This document shows positions 23,121 to 34,400 of a stretch of 64,000 bases of DNA, in pieces (position 1 is the stretch's first letter; every line of letters starts with the position of its first letter). Source of the DNA: Heterobasidion occidentale (Eukaryota; Basidiomycota; Agaricomycetes; Russulales; Bondarzewiaceae); assembly GCA_039111635.1 (NCBI GenBank), contig JBCAQO010000004.1, forward strand, positions 1,922,001 through 1,986,000, given 5' to 3'. The position numbers and the translations under genes were made by a program. Under the pieces are notes generated by a model. It was not told where the DNA came from and searched no databases. It saw only the letters and a list, made by a program, of their open reading frames with translations.

Positions 23121-26100
23121 ATGTCCATACCCCCTAATGCTTTCGTACCTGACCGGCGATGGGGACAGCAGTCGGGCGAAGATGAGCAGGGCTTCCACCC
23201 GTCTGCGCTTCCATCGAATGTCCCATACTCTATCACGGCTGACCAATACCCCACTCATCCTCCTTATACCTCTGTTCAGCAGTCCAGTCCATCGCATTCG
23301 CAGTATCAACTATTCAACAGTGGAGAGTATGTGGGACAACAGCCTTCGCAACTATACAGCCATGCCATGGCCCAGCCCGTAGTCTCCGAACCCCATCCAG
23401 CCACCAACGCTCCATCATTCTATTCTCAAACCCCCTCTCAGCAGTATCCTGCCCACTTCCCACCATCCATGCTTTCCCGTCCGGCACCTGTAGTCATAGC
23501 CAATCCTTTCAGCGCGGGCATACCCTCCCAGCCATTCACCACCTCTCCTGAATCCGTATCTCCTAGTTTCCAATCCCTTGGTTCATCCAACTACTCACCG
23601 CTTCATTATAAATATGACTCTTCGCCAAGTCTACCTCAGTCTCAGGACATGAATCTCCATCCCCACAAACGCCACCGGTCGAAAGGCGATTACGACAACG
23701 ACGGCGAGGATGGAAGCGGAAGCGGGTACTTTGACACAGGCCCCACTTCTCAGATGGAATGCATACCACATGGTCCATTAGACGAACCCAGGCTCAAAAG
23801 GGCATGCGTACGGTGCAGAGGTCTCAAAGTATGATAACCTATTGAATCCCCCCATCTTCATCCACGCGAGTCTATGTATACTGAATGCTATATCATGATA
23901 GGTACGATGCGAATTCAGAGATGATCAAGATTCGTGTGAACGGTGCTCAAGAGCAGCTCACGAATGTGTGATCCCGGGCCGCAAAAAGAGACGTCCACCA
24001 CCGTATGCATTTAACCTTATATTCCCATTTCGGAAAACCACTGACTCAGTTTTGACACTCGCTCATCCGTGTCACAGAAAGCGCGAGGTCTTACTTGAGA
24101 AGATCCGTGACCAGGCGGCGCAGATAGAGGAGCTAATGTCGCAGCTGGAATTGGTCCAGAACGCGGATCAGCAGACTGCTCGCCTCGCCAACACGCTCAC
24201 CATTTCGTCGGTCAGCTCGCCTGGCAGTCTCACGCGGACACTGTCCACCTCAGGCGACGGGACCTCGTATTCTCAGTCTTCTGCCCCTGAAGAGGGCCAG
24301 ACATCAAGCGAGAGCCTACAGTGGATCGCTGAGGCACGAGAGAAACTCATGGCCTTTGGAGGCTTCATTGGCCTGGGCGGCGGGAACATCAGCCGGAAAT
24401 TATTCACGGAAGAGGATCCTGAGGACGAGTCCTCAAACGATAGTGATTACGATATTCTTGTGCAAGACCACACCGACAGTGAGGACGAAGCGGTGGTTAA
24501 TCGCATGGAAGCCCCGGTTCAGGGGACGCGGCCGAAAAGGCAGGACACAAGCGGGTCGAGTGGGAAGGAAAAAATGTCGAGTATTCCGACGGAGGCCAGC
24601 CCGTTCGGACTCATGGCGACCCTGAGTGTGAGGCAACCAAGGACAAAGCGGTCAAGCAGTGTGTCCAGCGATAGATCGGATGTCGGCGTGGCTCATGAAG
24701 ACTTCTTTCGATCAAGTCAGTCACGTGCATATGCAGTTGGAGACGTTAGGCTCTGATATTTGACTCTGTCTTAATTCGGCGTTACAGCTTTCGAACCGGA
24801 TCCGTTCAGTCCAACCAGTGAAGAGTCCGCGCCACCGCTCCTGAAGAAGAACATTATTACCCCCGCAGAGGCCGAGAAATTATTCAATATGTGAGCTATA
24901 GCAGCTGATCACCCCTCCAGATTAATTTTGCTGAACCTCTTGCATACAGATACTTCGATTATATGAACGCATCTTGTTCCCTGTTGGATCCTGTTCTTTA
25001 CACAGCTCAGAAGGTTACATCCGTTCCCCTTTTTTGTTCACCGTCAGTATGTCACATTTTTTCGTCCCCTTTGCCGCGAGCCCAACCTCATCATTTTATT
25101 GAAGTCTGCGCAATTGCATCGCGATATTACGACGAGCGCCCAGACCTTTATCCTACAGCCATAGATTATGCGCGTCAAGAAGCTGGCATGGCCTTCACGA
25201 GCGGGCCGAAGCGCGTCGAGACTGTACAGGCCTACATCTTGCTCAGCCTATACCCGACGCCCGTGAGGCGTTGGGAAGAAGATCGGTGTTGGATTTACTT
25301 GGGCCACGCTATCCGCACTGCGCTTGACATGAATCTGCATCACCCTAACACCGCAAAGCCGCAGAACGAGGAACATGCGCGCGAGATGCTCAACCGCACC
25401 CGGACCTGGCTCAACTGCGTAAATCTAGACAGGTCAATGGGCTCCCAATACGGGAAAGTGCCGGTCATCAGGAACACGGACTTCGTCGCGAACCAGTCAG
25501 CGACATGGTGGAATTCTTCGGAATTCAACATGGAGAATTTCGATCTTCATACATGCGTGTACAATGCAGAATTGATGTGTATGGCTAAATTCTTGGCCGA
25601 GGTCTACAGCGATCCCAAGCATCCCACTGGTCTCAACAAGGTATGGATAGTTATCATTTGATAGGTTATTAGTCTGACGGATTAAAACATGATTTTGTAG
25701 GAGATCAACCTGGAACGGCTCGCAATCGAAACAGACGATAAGTTGGAAAGACTGAGGGCCGCATGGTTTGCTCGTCTGGACGAGACAGACAAGACGAATG
25801 CCCAGAACCGATATCGTACTGGTCTGCTTAAGCTGGCGTACAGCTATGCTCGCCTACTCACCCTTTCCTACGGATTTCAACATGCTTTTGGCAAAAATGA
25901 AGCCGACGACAACCCCTTCTTGATCAGGGTGCGCGCGTTCTTGTTCTCGGCTTCTTTGTCCTGACCTACTGGTTTTGAGTTCAGTGTATCCGTGCTGCCT
26001 CTGACGTCGTGAGCGCCATGGTGGACGACATTGGTATTCCTAGTCAGAGTATGAACAACTTTTGTCGGAAACGAAAATATTACTCATTATCATCGAAGGA

Positions 26101-26860
26101 ATCTATCTCCGGCATGGGCCAGAAGCTCAGACAGTCTTTGTCACATTCGGATGCACATTTATGATCAAGGTATGACAACTTTTTTTTTTTTTTGCTTGCA
26201 ACGACGATTTCTTATGTGTAACATAGCTGCTCCAACCGAAATACACCCGCTATATCACTCCTGACAGACGGAAGGAGATTACAGACATAGTACAACGTGC
26301 CGTTGACTTTCTCGACTCCCCAGACATTGCCATCGACGATCGACACGGTCCGCGACTCTACTCGCGTTTCATCAGAGGACTGTTGGCCAGCGTGAGAGAC
26401 CGGCCGCCTGTTCAGCTTGTGCGACGATCTTCCCGGCGGAATGCAGCGAAGACAAGAGTCTCGCAAGCCGCGCCCGAAGCACCGACAAGTGCAATGCAGA
26501 ACATACCTGCGGCAGCTACAATCCAAATGGATGCTCCCCAACCTCCTCAACATCCGATGACATCCGATCATTATGCGTCGGCTTTAACGGGACAGGAGCT
26601 TTACATGCAGCCCTCATATCTGGGAGAAATGGATGGGCTGGGATTGGCAGCCGCAGATTTTTTCCGGCAGCCAATGCCATTCGAGCCGGAGTTTCTGCAA
26701 TCGATGCAGTCCATCTCATCTTTGTCGGACATGATGCCCGGTGAGTGCACCTCGCGCGTTAATGGCTGTATCATTTTACCTGAAGTTCTTAGCAGGGTTC
26801 GGCTGGATGGGACAGATGCCGCCACTGGAAAGCGCCCCTCAACTAGCGAACTTCCGCTGA
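23121..26860 (+). CDS. Zn2Cys6 fungal transcription factor (PrtT-like)
   Basis: A DNA-binding regulator. The N-terminal ~230 residues are Ser/Pro/Gln rich. The binuclear zinc cluster spans an intron: CVRCRGLKVRC then SCERCSRAAHEC, giving the six cysteines in Cx2C-x6-C and Cx2C-x6-C spacing. A basic linker GRKKRRPPP and a coiled-coil-like segment (EKIRDQAAQIEELMSQLE) for dimerisation follow. The middle homology region (~24960-26330) includes ASRYYDERPDLYPTAIDYA, YILLSLYPTP and WIYLGHAIRTALDMNLH, typical of the fungal-specific TF domain. After the last intron the protein ends MPPLESAPQLANFR at 26858-26860. Basidiomycete proteins of this layout are often annotated as relatives of the Aspergillus protease regulator PrtT. 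That name is only a similarity label here, and target genes cannot be read from the sequence. Confidence 0.88.
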
Positions 26861-27051
26861 CTTCTTGGTTTTGCTAGGGTCGATTGACACGTCTGACATG
26901 TTGCTTTCTTGCCCACTATTGTATCGCTAATATATTGCTGGTGTATCCTTACAACTATGCTGTTCCAGTCAGATTCATAACGATAGGCCCAAGCTTCGGA
27001 AAAAAGGACTTAGTCGGAGCGTTGAATTTAAGATCCAGACAGCGTATGACC
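26861..27051. other. 3' flank of Zn2Cys6 gene
   Basis: This short AT-rich stretch between the transcription-factor stop and the MITE insertion probably holds the 3' UTR. No other feature was seen. Confidence 0.4.
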
Positions 27052-27058
27052 AGGGAGA
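27052..27058. repeat. Left target-site duplication AGGGAGA of the MITE
   Basis: The heptamer AGGGAGA directly before the element is repeated exactly at 27292-27298 directly after it. Confidence 0.8.
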
Positions 27059-27291
27059 CTCAGTAAAAATGGAAATTCAAGTGAACAATGAACATCAAGC
27101 TCAGTCAAAAAATTGGTATTTTGTCATGTATCCGTCATGAAAGCAGTGCAGAAGTCGTGTGAAAGTTGAGTCCGATTTTGGCAGTTTATGACTTGTGCAT
27201 GACTTTTTGCGCCACTTTCTTGACGGATACATGACAAAATAGCAAATTTTTGACTGAGCTTGACAATCACTTGAATTCCGTTTTTACTGAG
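27059..27291. mobile_element. 233-bp fold-back MITE (non-autonomous DNA transposon)
   Basis: Long terminal inverted repeats begin CTCAGTAAAAA and end TTTTTACTGAG. The left arm (27059-27137) and the reverse complement of the right arm (27221-27291) match over roughly 70 positions with a few substitutions and one 8-nt length difference. They share the blocks AAGCTCAGTCAAAAA and TATTTTGTCATGTATCCGTCA-type sequence. Weaker complementarity continues inward, so nearly the whole element can fold on itself. No coding capacity. The 7-bp duplication AGGGAGA flanks it, evidence of insertion by a transposase supplied in trans. The family (hAT-like, KDZ or other) is not determined by these ends. It lies between the convergent 3' ends of the Zn2Cys6 and laccase genes. 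Confidence 0.9.
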
Positions 27292-27298
27292 AGGGAGA
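27292..27298. repeat. Right target-site duplication AGGGAGA of the MITE
   Basis: Exact copy of the heptamer at 27052-27058, immediately outside the right terminal inverted repeat. Confidence 0.8.
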
Positions 27299-27604
27299 GG
27301 GGAGCGGACAACAAGCGGAGATATCGGTATCTACCGGACACAGCCAATACATTCTAGTGCCGACACATTTTGCTAAGCATATTTTTTTTTGTCGAGGCCC
27401 ATCATTATGGATTTGGCTGTAATTCGAAGAGCTCATTTCTTATAGCCAAGTCTATTGTACGGATCATACACGATGCACTGATCTCTCGGCGGTTTCCAGA
27501 AGAAACGACATTGTTTAGAAAGAGCGGCATACACGGACGAGGCAATAATATACATAATAAGAAAAAGGGTGCTCTGGCCATGACCATGTTGTGCTGTTGA
27601 GTAA
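27299..27604. other. 3' flank of laccase gene
   Basis: 306 bp between the MITE and the laccase stop codon. It probably contains the laccase 3' UTR and poly(A) region. No gene was seen. Confidence 0.4.
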
Positions 27605-30328
27605 TCACTGGAATTCGGGGGCCAGACCGTTATATTCAGGGCAAAGCGCGCTGTGGATCTCACGTCAAAGATGGCCTGGACAATCAAAGAATGTCGAAAC
27701 CGTACGACCAATCTTGTTGCACAATTTGCGATTGATTCCCTGTGAGACTACCGGCAGGGTCTTCGCCGAAAACGACTGCCAGGCCGGCCTCCAGATGCCA
27801 GTCAATGTGGCTATGATGCATCAGATTGTATCTGCAAATCACAAATATATGAACAAGTGCGTACCAATGCAAGAACCAAGCACCAGGATTTCCGGAGAAG
27901 AAGCGGAAAGTCGTGTTACCACCGTTAACTTAAGAAAGGTCCCGAAAGTTAAACAAGTAAGTCGTGGAAGATAATGTATATCAGAAACACTTACTGGGGA
28001 CGACGTCACGACGAGGGGGATTGACTAAGTTCACGACGTCGCTGTTTGATACTCTTATAATGTCGAAAGTATGCCCATGCACTAGACTCTACCGTAAGCA
28101 GAAGTGAAAAATAGGGAACTCACACAACTTACAATGGAAAGGATGCGCTGAAGTATACCGAGGTCATCATCAGTGTCTCTAAATGATATGTGACAGTTTT
28201 GCACACCTCCTGTGCCGGGAATAGACACCTCAATTATCTTGTTGGGGGTAGGACTATTACTTGCTCAGAAGGCAAGAAGTCTGTTGGTTGTGCAGCCCCG
28301 CTGAGTATCTGAAGAAGCACTGGAACGGAAGGAGACACATAGGATATGCCATTGATGTCAAAGAAAGGGGGGTTTGGCTATGTTCCGTCTTAATTCCGAA
28401 ATTCAGATAGCAGACATGGAAATAAATCACCTGTGAGATGCTGAGAGTGATGGCAAAATCGGCGGGGCCATCTCCAAGCTACGGCGCAAAGTCGTGAGCA
28501 AGCCTTGGCACATACTTAAGCGAAACAATGCTCACGTTTCCGGGCCCCACTTGTACAATTGGCTGGAAGAGGATTAGTTTCTTATGAAACCGAAATGAAT
28601 AGACTTTGAAATCGCTCACGTGCATGTCTGCATCGTTCATCTTCACACCCGGCGTAGAGTTTGTGACGGGGTCGACAGCCGGGGCCCCCTTGTAGCGAAG
28701 GATAGCTTTCGTCAGGCTGACATCCACTAGGATGCAGATGCCATTTTCGTTAGTGAATTCAAGTCTAAGTTTGGACCGCATGAGCTCACAGTTCGGGTTG
28801 CCTGTCGGGCCCCCCACGCCTCCAGTACCGCTATGCACACGTGAGAACGTTTGTTTATCCCATCAGATATGACCGCTCACGGTGCCCTGATCCAATAGTT
28901 GTCAACCGGTTGGTTCGCGTGCAGGATGACAGACAACCGTTGAGCTACACAACAGTTTGGTCAAACACGATCAAACACGGCTCGAACGTGAATACTGACC
29001 AGCATAGATATCCGCATTTTGCACTTCAACGGGGTCGTGTTCTACACCATCAAGCTCAATCACGGTGAGGTTATGGTTGTCCACCGAGAACGTGTAAAAA
29101 GGTCTGCAGGCTATTTGAATCAGTCGCAATCTGAAAGTTTGTCAGTTGGTGGGTAATATTCAACAATCAGAAGATAGACCTATAGCGTTTTCCATGTACA
29201 ACGTTGATGACTGCGAAAGGGACTTCTGGGCCACCAACAAATCGACCGATACCATTGATCAACCCAGCGTCAGGAATCCTACAAGCTACCCTGTCAGTTA
29301 GGGCAGGAATCATGTATAATTTCACTTACGGGACCTTGCCAGTTTCGAAAAATAGCTTCTGAGCATCGGGGGCCTGGTCGTGGTACCAGTCTGCGAGAGT
29401 GATAATAGTACTCTCTAAAAACGCAGATGTCATTCCGATGTAATCTTAACTGTTGATATTGATCTTACCGTCATCAACATCGTACAAGTGCTTGAGCGGG
29501 TCGTTCGGATCTGTAAGGATTGATTATATGCTCGAAAACTTCATTTTTAGCGGCTTCAAGCTCACCATAGATGATCAACGCCCCACGCAAGCCGTCACAA
29601 TACTGGGTTGACAAGTGAGAATGATACCAAAACGACCCAGTCTGCTCATTCAATGGGTATTGGTATCTGCTCAGAAATTAGCATTTTAAAGTCGTCCACA
29701 TAACGCACAACACACAAGAAGGTGGAGTTCGGGGCAATCGGACATTGGTTAACAAATCTGGAGATGACACGGTGAGCAAGATGTTCAGATTGTCAAAGAT
29801 AGCACGCACGAAGGCCCGTCCATGCCTGAGGTTCGTGCTTGGAACAAGCCGTGCCAGTGCTGTTGATTTCAATTCCAGATATAGGTATGACGGATGAATA
29901 CCAATACACACGATAGATGTACTCCTCCGCATTGTTGGATCAGTCAATTCGTTATGGACGCTGATCTATATAGAAGCGTGGTTGTAGAAAAGGGACGATA
30001 CATTGCGAAGCCATAGTACGGACCGCCATCTCGTCGCCTTTAGTGGCTGTCAGGACTAGATAAATATTAGATATGACTTGACGCTCGATACAAATGTGAC
30101 TACTGGCATACCTGGTCCAGGAAATATACCGTTGACCACAATGGAACTACGAGAACACAAGTTAAATCAAGTGCAGAATCAGAACCTAACTAAGGTAAAT
30201 TACCTTCGGTCAAAGCCATCTGGTGCAATGACCTTATTGCCAATTGTGAGGTCGAAGTGTCGTGTCACTGCCCAAACGGTAGGAGAGAGTGACAAGCCTA
30301 GGGTAAATATAGAAGCAAGACGCGCCAT
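27605..30328 (-). CDS. Laccase (multicopper oxidase, secreted)
   Basis: A secreted blue copper oxidase that oxidises phenols and reduces O2 to water. The N-terminal signal [20 protein letters not shown] precedes [19 protein letters not shown]. All four copper signatures are recovered after splicing: L1 STSIHWHGLFQ with DGPSFVNQCPI; L2 [20 protein letters not shown]3 [16 protein letters not shown]4 [18 protein letters not shown]. The tail reads [17 protein letters not shown] before the TGA. The residue ten positions after the type-1 Cys is Leu, as in medium-potential (class 2) laccases. There are at least twelve short introns; one (27811-27864) splits the type-1 Cys codon and another splits the HPFHL leucine. 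About 520 residues, normal for the family. Two TATAAAA boxes lie 60-75 bp upstream of the start. It is convergent with the Zn2Cys6 factor. Confidence 0.93.
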
Positions 30329-30386
30329 GTCGCAAAGAATACTAAGGTTCATAGACACAGGAGAGAACGCTGGAAATCCCTCCACC

Positions 30387-30403
30387 TTTTATACCTTTTA
30401 TAT
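30387..30403 (-). promoter_or_regulatory. TATA boxes of the laccase promoter
   Basis: On the minus strand two TATAAAA sequences (30397-30403 and 30387-30393) lie about 60-75 bp upstream of the laccase start codon. This is a position compatible with a short 5' UTR. Confidence 0.6.
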
Positions 30404-31495
30404 GAAACCCATTCATGAGCAGATTACGCTGCCCAGACACCGAAACATTGAGCTGGGACAGACCGTGGGTGACCACGCATACGCGTGGGGTATCGGATTG
30501 AATTTTGGTTGCGATTCAGAGAGTAATCGCTCCCAACCGAGTGGTTCCGCCCTCTCACCTGGTGGTGCTGTGCCTCGCCAAGGCAGAGAAGGATGCCCCA
30601 GTTCGTGGTATGTTTCCCGTGGAGTGGTAAGTATGATCGGGGAACACAAGATATTTCCCAGAACCAGAGAGGAAGAACGACGCTTGCGGGCGAGCTGGTG
30701 AGAAATTAGCACCTTCAACAGTTGAGAAGCAGTTGATGGCCGCGAAGACAAAAGCTACAAAAAAGCTTGGAACGGGTTTTCGCGTTTTCGGACCCGATGT
30801 TTGATTGCTCAGTTCCGCTCATTGAGCAATGGGAGTTCGGCTAGCTTTGGGGAAAAGCGTCGTGAGATTGACAGTCTTCACCCCGGGTGCGCACACATTC
30901 GGGATACCAAGTCACCGATTACGCCGTCTAGGATTCGTGGGTTATTTGAACCAAGATTTGGTAGAACAAACAAGAAGCATTGGCATTAAAGGTGACTTAC
31001 CTGTAAGGAGACTAAAGGTCTTCACGGCTCAGTTTTTTAGAGTTGCGGAATGACGAGTACTCGCGAGAACATGAGGCAAATTCACAGTAGCTTGTTGGCC
31101 AAATGTATGCAACGGCCCGACCACATCATCAAGGTTCAGCTGGTTCAGAGACCGTGTAAAGCAAGAAGGCGAAAACAAGCTGAACGTGCGGGCGAACAGA
31201 CTGCGAACAGATGTTTATTCCCATAGCCGTTGCAGCCAGCGGAATTGCTCGGTATGGAAACTTAAAATCGCTTGACCCCAATGTGTGTGAATGTTATCTG
31301 ATTATGGTACGATTGAGGGTAAATCAGATTTCTTTGGCTGTGAATCTTGTATACTAGATTCTGGCTCAAACTCCTTTCCATAAACAGAGAACAAGGTTAA
31401 ACCGAGCCGTTGTGCTCATAGTTTGTGGGGCGAAGTCAATGCAAGATACAAATACTGGGTATACCTCTCCTTTCATTTTGGAAAGCAGGAAGAGC
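30404..31495. other. Intergenic region upstream of laccase
   Basis: About 1.1 kb between the laccase promoter and the stop codon of the ABCC transporter, both on the minus strand. It holds laccase upstream control sequence and one ATCWGATAA match (31294-31302). A plus-strand open frame here (to 30701) shows no domain and overlaps the laccase start. Confidence 0.45.
31294..31302 (-). promoter_or_regulatory. ATCAGATAA, possible iron-GATA factor site
   Basis: The plus strand reads TTATCTGAT, an exact match to ATCWGATAA in reverse. It lies about 200 bp past the ABCC stop and 970 bp upstream of the laccase start, so its target, if any, is unclear. One such match per window is expected by chance. 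Confidence 0.25.
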
Positions 31496-34400
31496 TCATA
31501 CTTCTGAGTCTGCCATAAACAGCTCACCGCTCCTCTCTATTTCTTCCAGCGTGATATTGCTTCGATCACACATCCCACGGAAGATGCTATCTTCCTTGAC
31601 CCACAAGTTGATAGGCGTGTCAAATTCCTGTTGAAGATATTTGAATGAGTAATTCTGTCATTGGAAAGATGGAGAACGGCAAGCGGAACATACCGCGACC
31701 TGTCCTTCGTTGAGAACTAAGATACGGTCATAAGATATGATTGTTCTCAAGCGATCTGACACGAGGTTAGCTTCCTACTATGGTGCATTCATGTTAAAGA
31801 TAACACACGAGCTATACACAGGAGCGTGCGATCATGGAACTGCGTCTGTATTGTTCTCTGGATCTTGCTATCAGTTTCCAGGTCTACTGACGCACTGTGT
31901 ATATAATGATCAATTGCAGACACATTGCAGGAATTAGACAACCCACGTGGCCTCGTCAAGCACGACCACTTGACTGTCTTTCACTAAAGCGCGAGCAAGG
32001 CTGAGGAGAGACCGCTCGCCAACGCTGAGATTGGCGCCCTCGCCCTCAATCACTGTGTCCAAATCAATCCGACTGACACAGGCGAGAGTGCTTTCTCCTG
32101 TTGACACATTCTCTACAGAGCTGTAGTTGCTCGATGTGACCAAATATGATCTGCGAAGCGCATCCCACAAGGGTGCATCATCGTACAGAGAGAACGGGTC
32201 TAGATTGGATCGAACGGTCCCTAAGATATCACTACGTGAGTCTCAAATTAGGGCAGCGTAGTGTCATTCAAACGTACCACTGAATAAAAGTGGCTGAGTA
32301 TGGCCAAGATGAATGACTTAGTGATTATTCACCATCAGCGAGTGCGTTACTCACTTCCTGAGGAATAATGGATATTTTTGAACGCAACTGTCTGAGCCCA
32401 AGAGTCGAGATATCGATTCTGGAAGGAGTGTTGGTGGTGCACGGCCGGTAAAATTACAAAAAAAAACTCACCCGTCAATGCTAATCGACCCTGAGTTGAG
32501 TTCAACGATGCGAAATAATGCCATCATCAACGATGATTTTCCGGCTCCCGTCCTGCTCTCCATCGTCAGCATTATCCATGAATGAGTGTAATTACTTACC
32601 TGCCGACCACGCCGATCTTCTCACCGCCTTTGACATTCAGCGAGACTCCGCGAAGGACGTTGGGCAAACCTGGTCTGTAGCTCATGACTACGTTTTGGAA
32701 TTCGACAGCCCCCTGCGAGGGCCATGTGGACGGTGCCTGGACGTCCGTTTTTTCATAAGCTGCTTCTCGAGGGACTTCATCGTCTTCACTATAATGTACC
32801 ACTGTGATTCAGTCGCTAGCATCAGCATTAATTCTTTCTTTTCATAAGCCTCGGATAGACCTACCTCTTTCTACGGCACTCATGTAATTCTATGAATCGT
32901 CGCCCGATCAATAGAATTCAAGAAAGGGGAACACGGTTTCGCTCACTTCGACCTCAGCAGATTGGCGCGTAAGCAAGCTGCAAAGTTGCGTCAGCGTCGC
33001 TATGAAGGAAATCAGCGAGCAGTGTAGGCAGATTTTGTCTTGAAACTCACTAGTGTAGGTCAGAACGAGACCAATTTGGGCAGCATTTAATGCAGAGACA
33101 CCGACAACAGCAAAGAGAGCAACCTGGATTATATATTAGAAAGCCGAGAAAGAGAGACTATAAAGTGAGTGGATGACTGACTACGAAGACCACTATAGCA
33201 CCGAGAAAATCGAGTCGAATTGCAAGCCATCTGTTGAAAACTAATGATCAGATGCAGGCATCTGTGAAAGGAAAACATCATTGCCTTTGGTTCGTCACAG
33301 TCAAGAACAGTGCACGGTTTTCCAAGTCGATATAATACTTATTATCACGTAGGAACCGAGGCAACTCGCCATAGCTGCGTATGGTCGAAAGCCCGGTCAA
33401 GGACTCCGAGAAGTGAGCGTAAAGAAGAGAACGCAGCATAGCATCTACGGCCATATTTGTTTACTGAACAGAAAACAGATATCAAAGAACACTTACCTAG
33501 GCGCTTGAGTTCCCGTGCACTCTCTCGATAGAACCCTGCAAAATAGCCATAACCAACACAGATGGCGGCGGCAGCAATGACTGAGCCAGATAAGCTTTTC
33601 AGCGCAGACGTTGTGAGCAAGCAAAGCTTACTGAAATAGTGTTCCAAAATAGTGATGATGATGATGGCGCCCAGCACGTTAGCAAGAGTGATTGCAACTA
33701 CGCGAGACTTGTGAATATTGTAGCACATAAAGGGTTGTGTTCTGCTTACACAGCCGCATAGATACTGAGTGTACGCTGGAAATCAGATTGGGACGTGGTG
33801 ACAAAAAAGCGGTGCATACCAGGGAGCTGATTGTCGATTGCTACGAGATGATAATACGTCAGCCTGCCTGTCTCTTGTCCTGAGCCGATACGTACAATCG
33901 AAGTCTTTTCCAAATACATTTACGATTCGACCTAGCGGCTACGACTACAATTAGAAAAGTTGTGATTTGAAAGAGGCGTACTTACTCTGGTATCAAAGAA
34001 TGACATTGGAGCGAAGAAAATTTTGTTCAGAGCATCGCTATGCAAGTTCTGGGAGACGAAGAAGGCTAGCATGTCCATGGAAAGACCCCTATGCCAATTG
34101 TCAGGCACAGAATGTTTAAAGGAGAAGCCGTAGACAACCGTACAGAGCAAGGGTGAAAAGCGTTTGCGAGACACCAAGACCAGCGTAAAGTATTTGGTAG
34201 AAGGATGACGGGCGATTAAACTGGCTGCGGAGCGTCTTGAGTTAGATATCCCATTGTCAATTTCGAGTACTCACTTAGCTGGCCACCACACCAAGGTGTA
34301 TGAGTTCATGATTTGGCTCCCTTGCATGAGGATCATGAAAAGGACGATTAGTGGGCCAGTCACGCGACCATTGCCCGCCATGAGATAGGTCCAGTTGACT

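Noticed and set aside
27811..27872. Apparent HHSHIDWHL at the laccase L4 motif, suggesting loss of the type-1 copper Cys
   Set aside because: The unspliced frame is misleading. Removing the intron 27811-27864 restores FLHCHIDWHL.
29678..29947. Apparent loss of the laccase L1 HWHG motif in a continuous frame
   Set aside because: Two short GT..AG introns in this stretch restore STSIHWHGLFQ and DGPSFVNQCP.
30078..30701. Plus-strand open frame of about 207 codons over the laccase start
   Set aside because: It overlaps the laccase first exon antisense, has no recognisable domain and unlikely composition.
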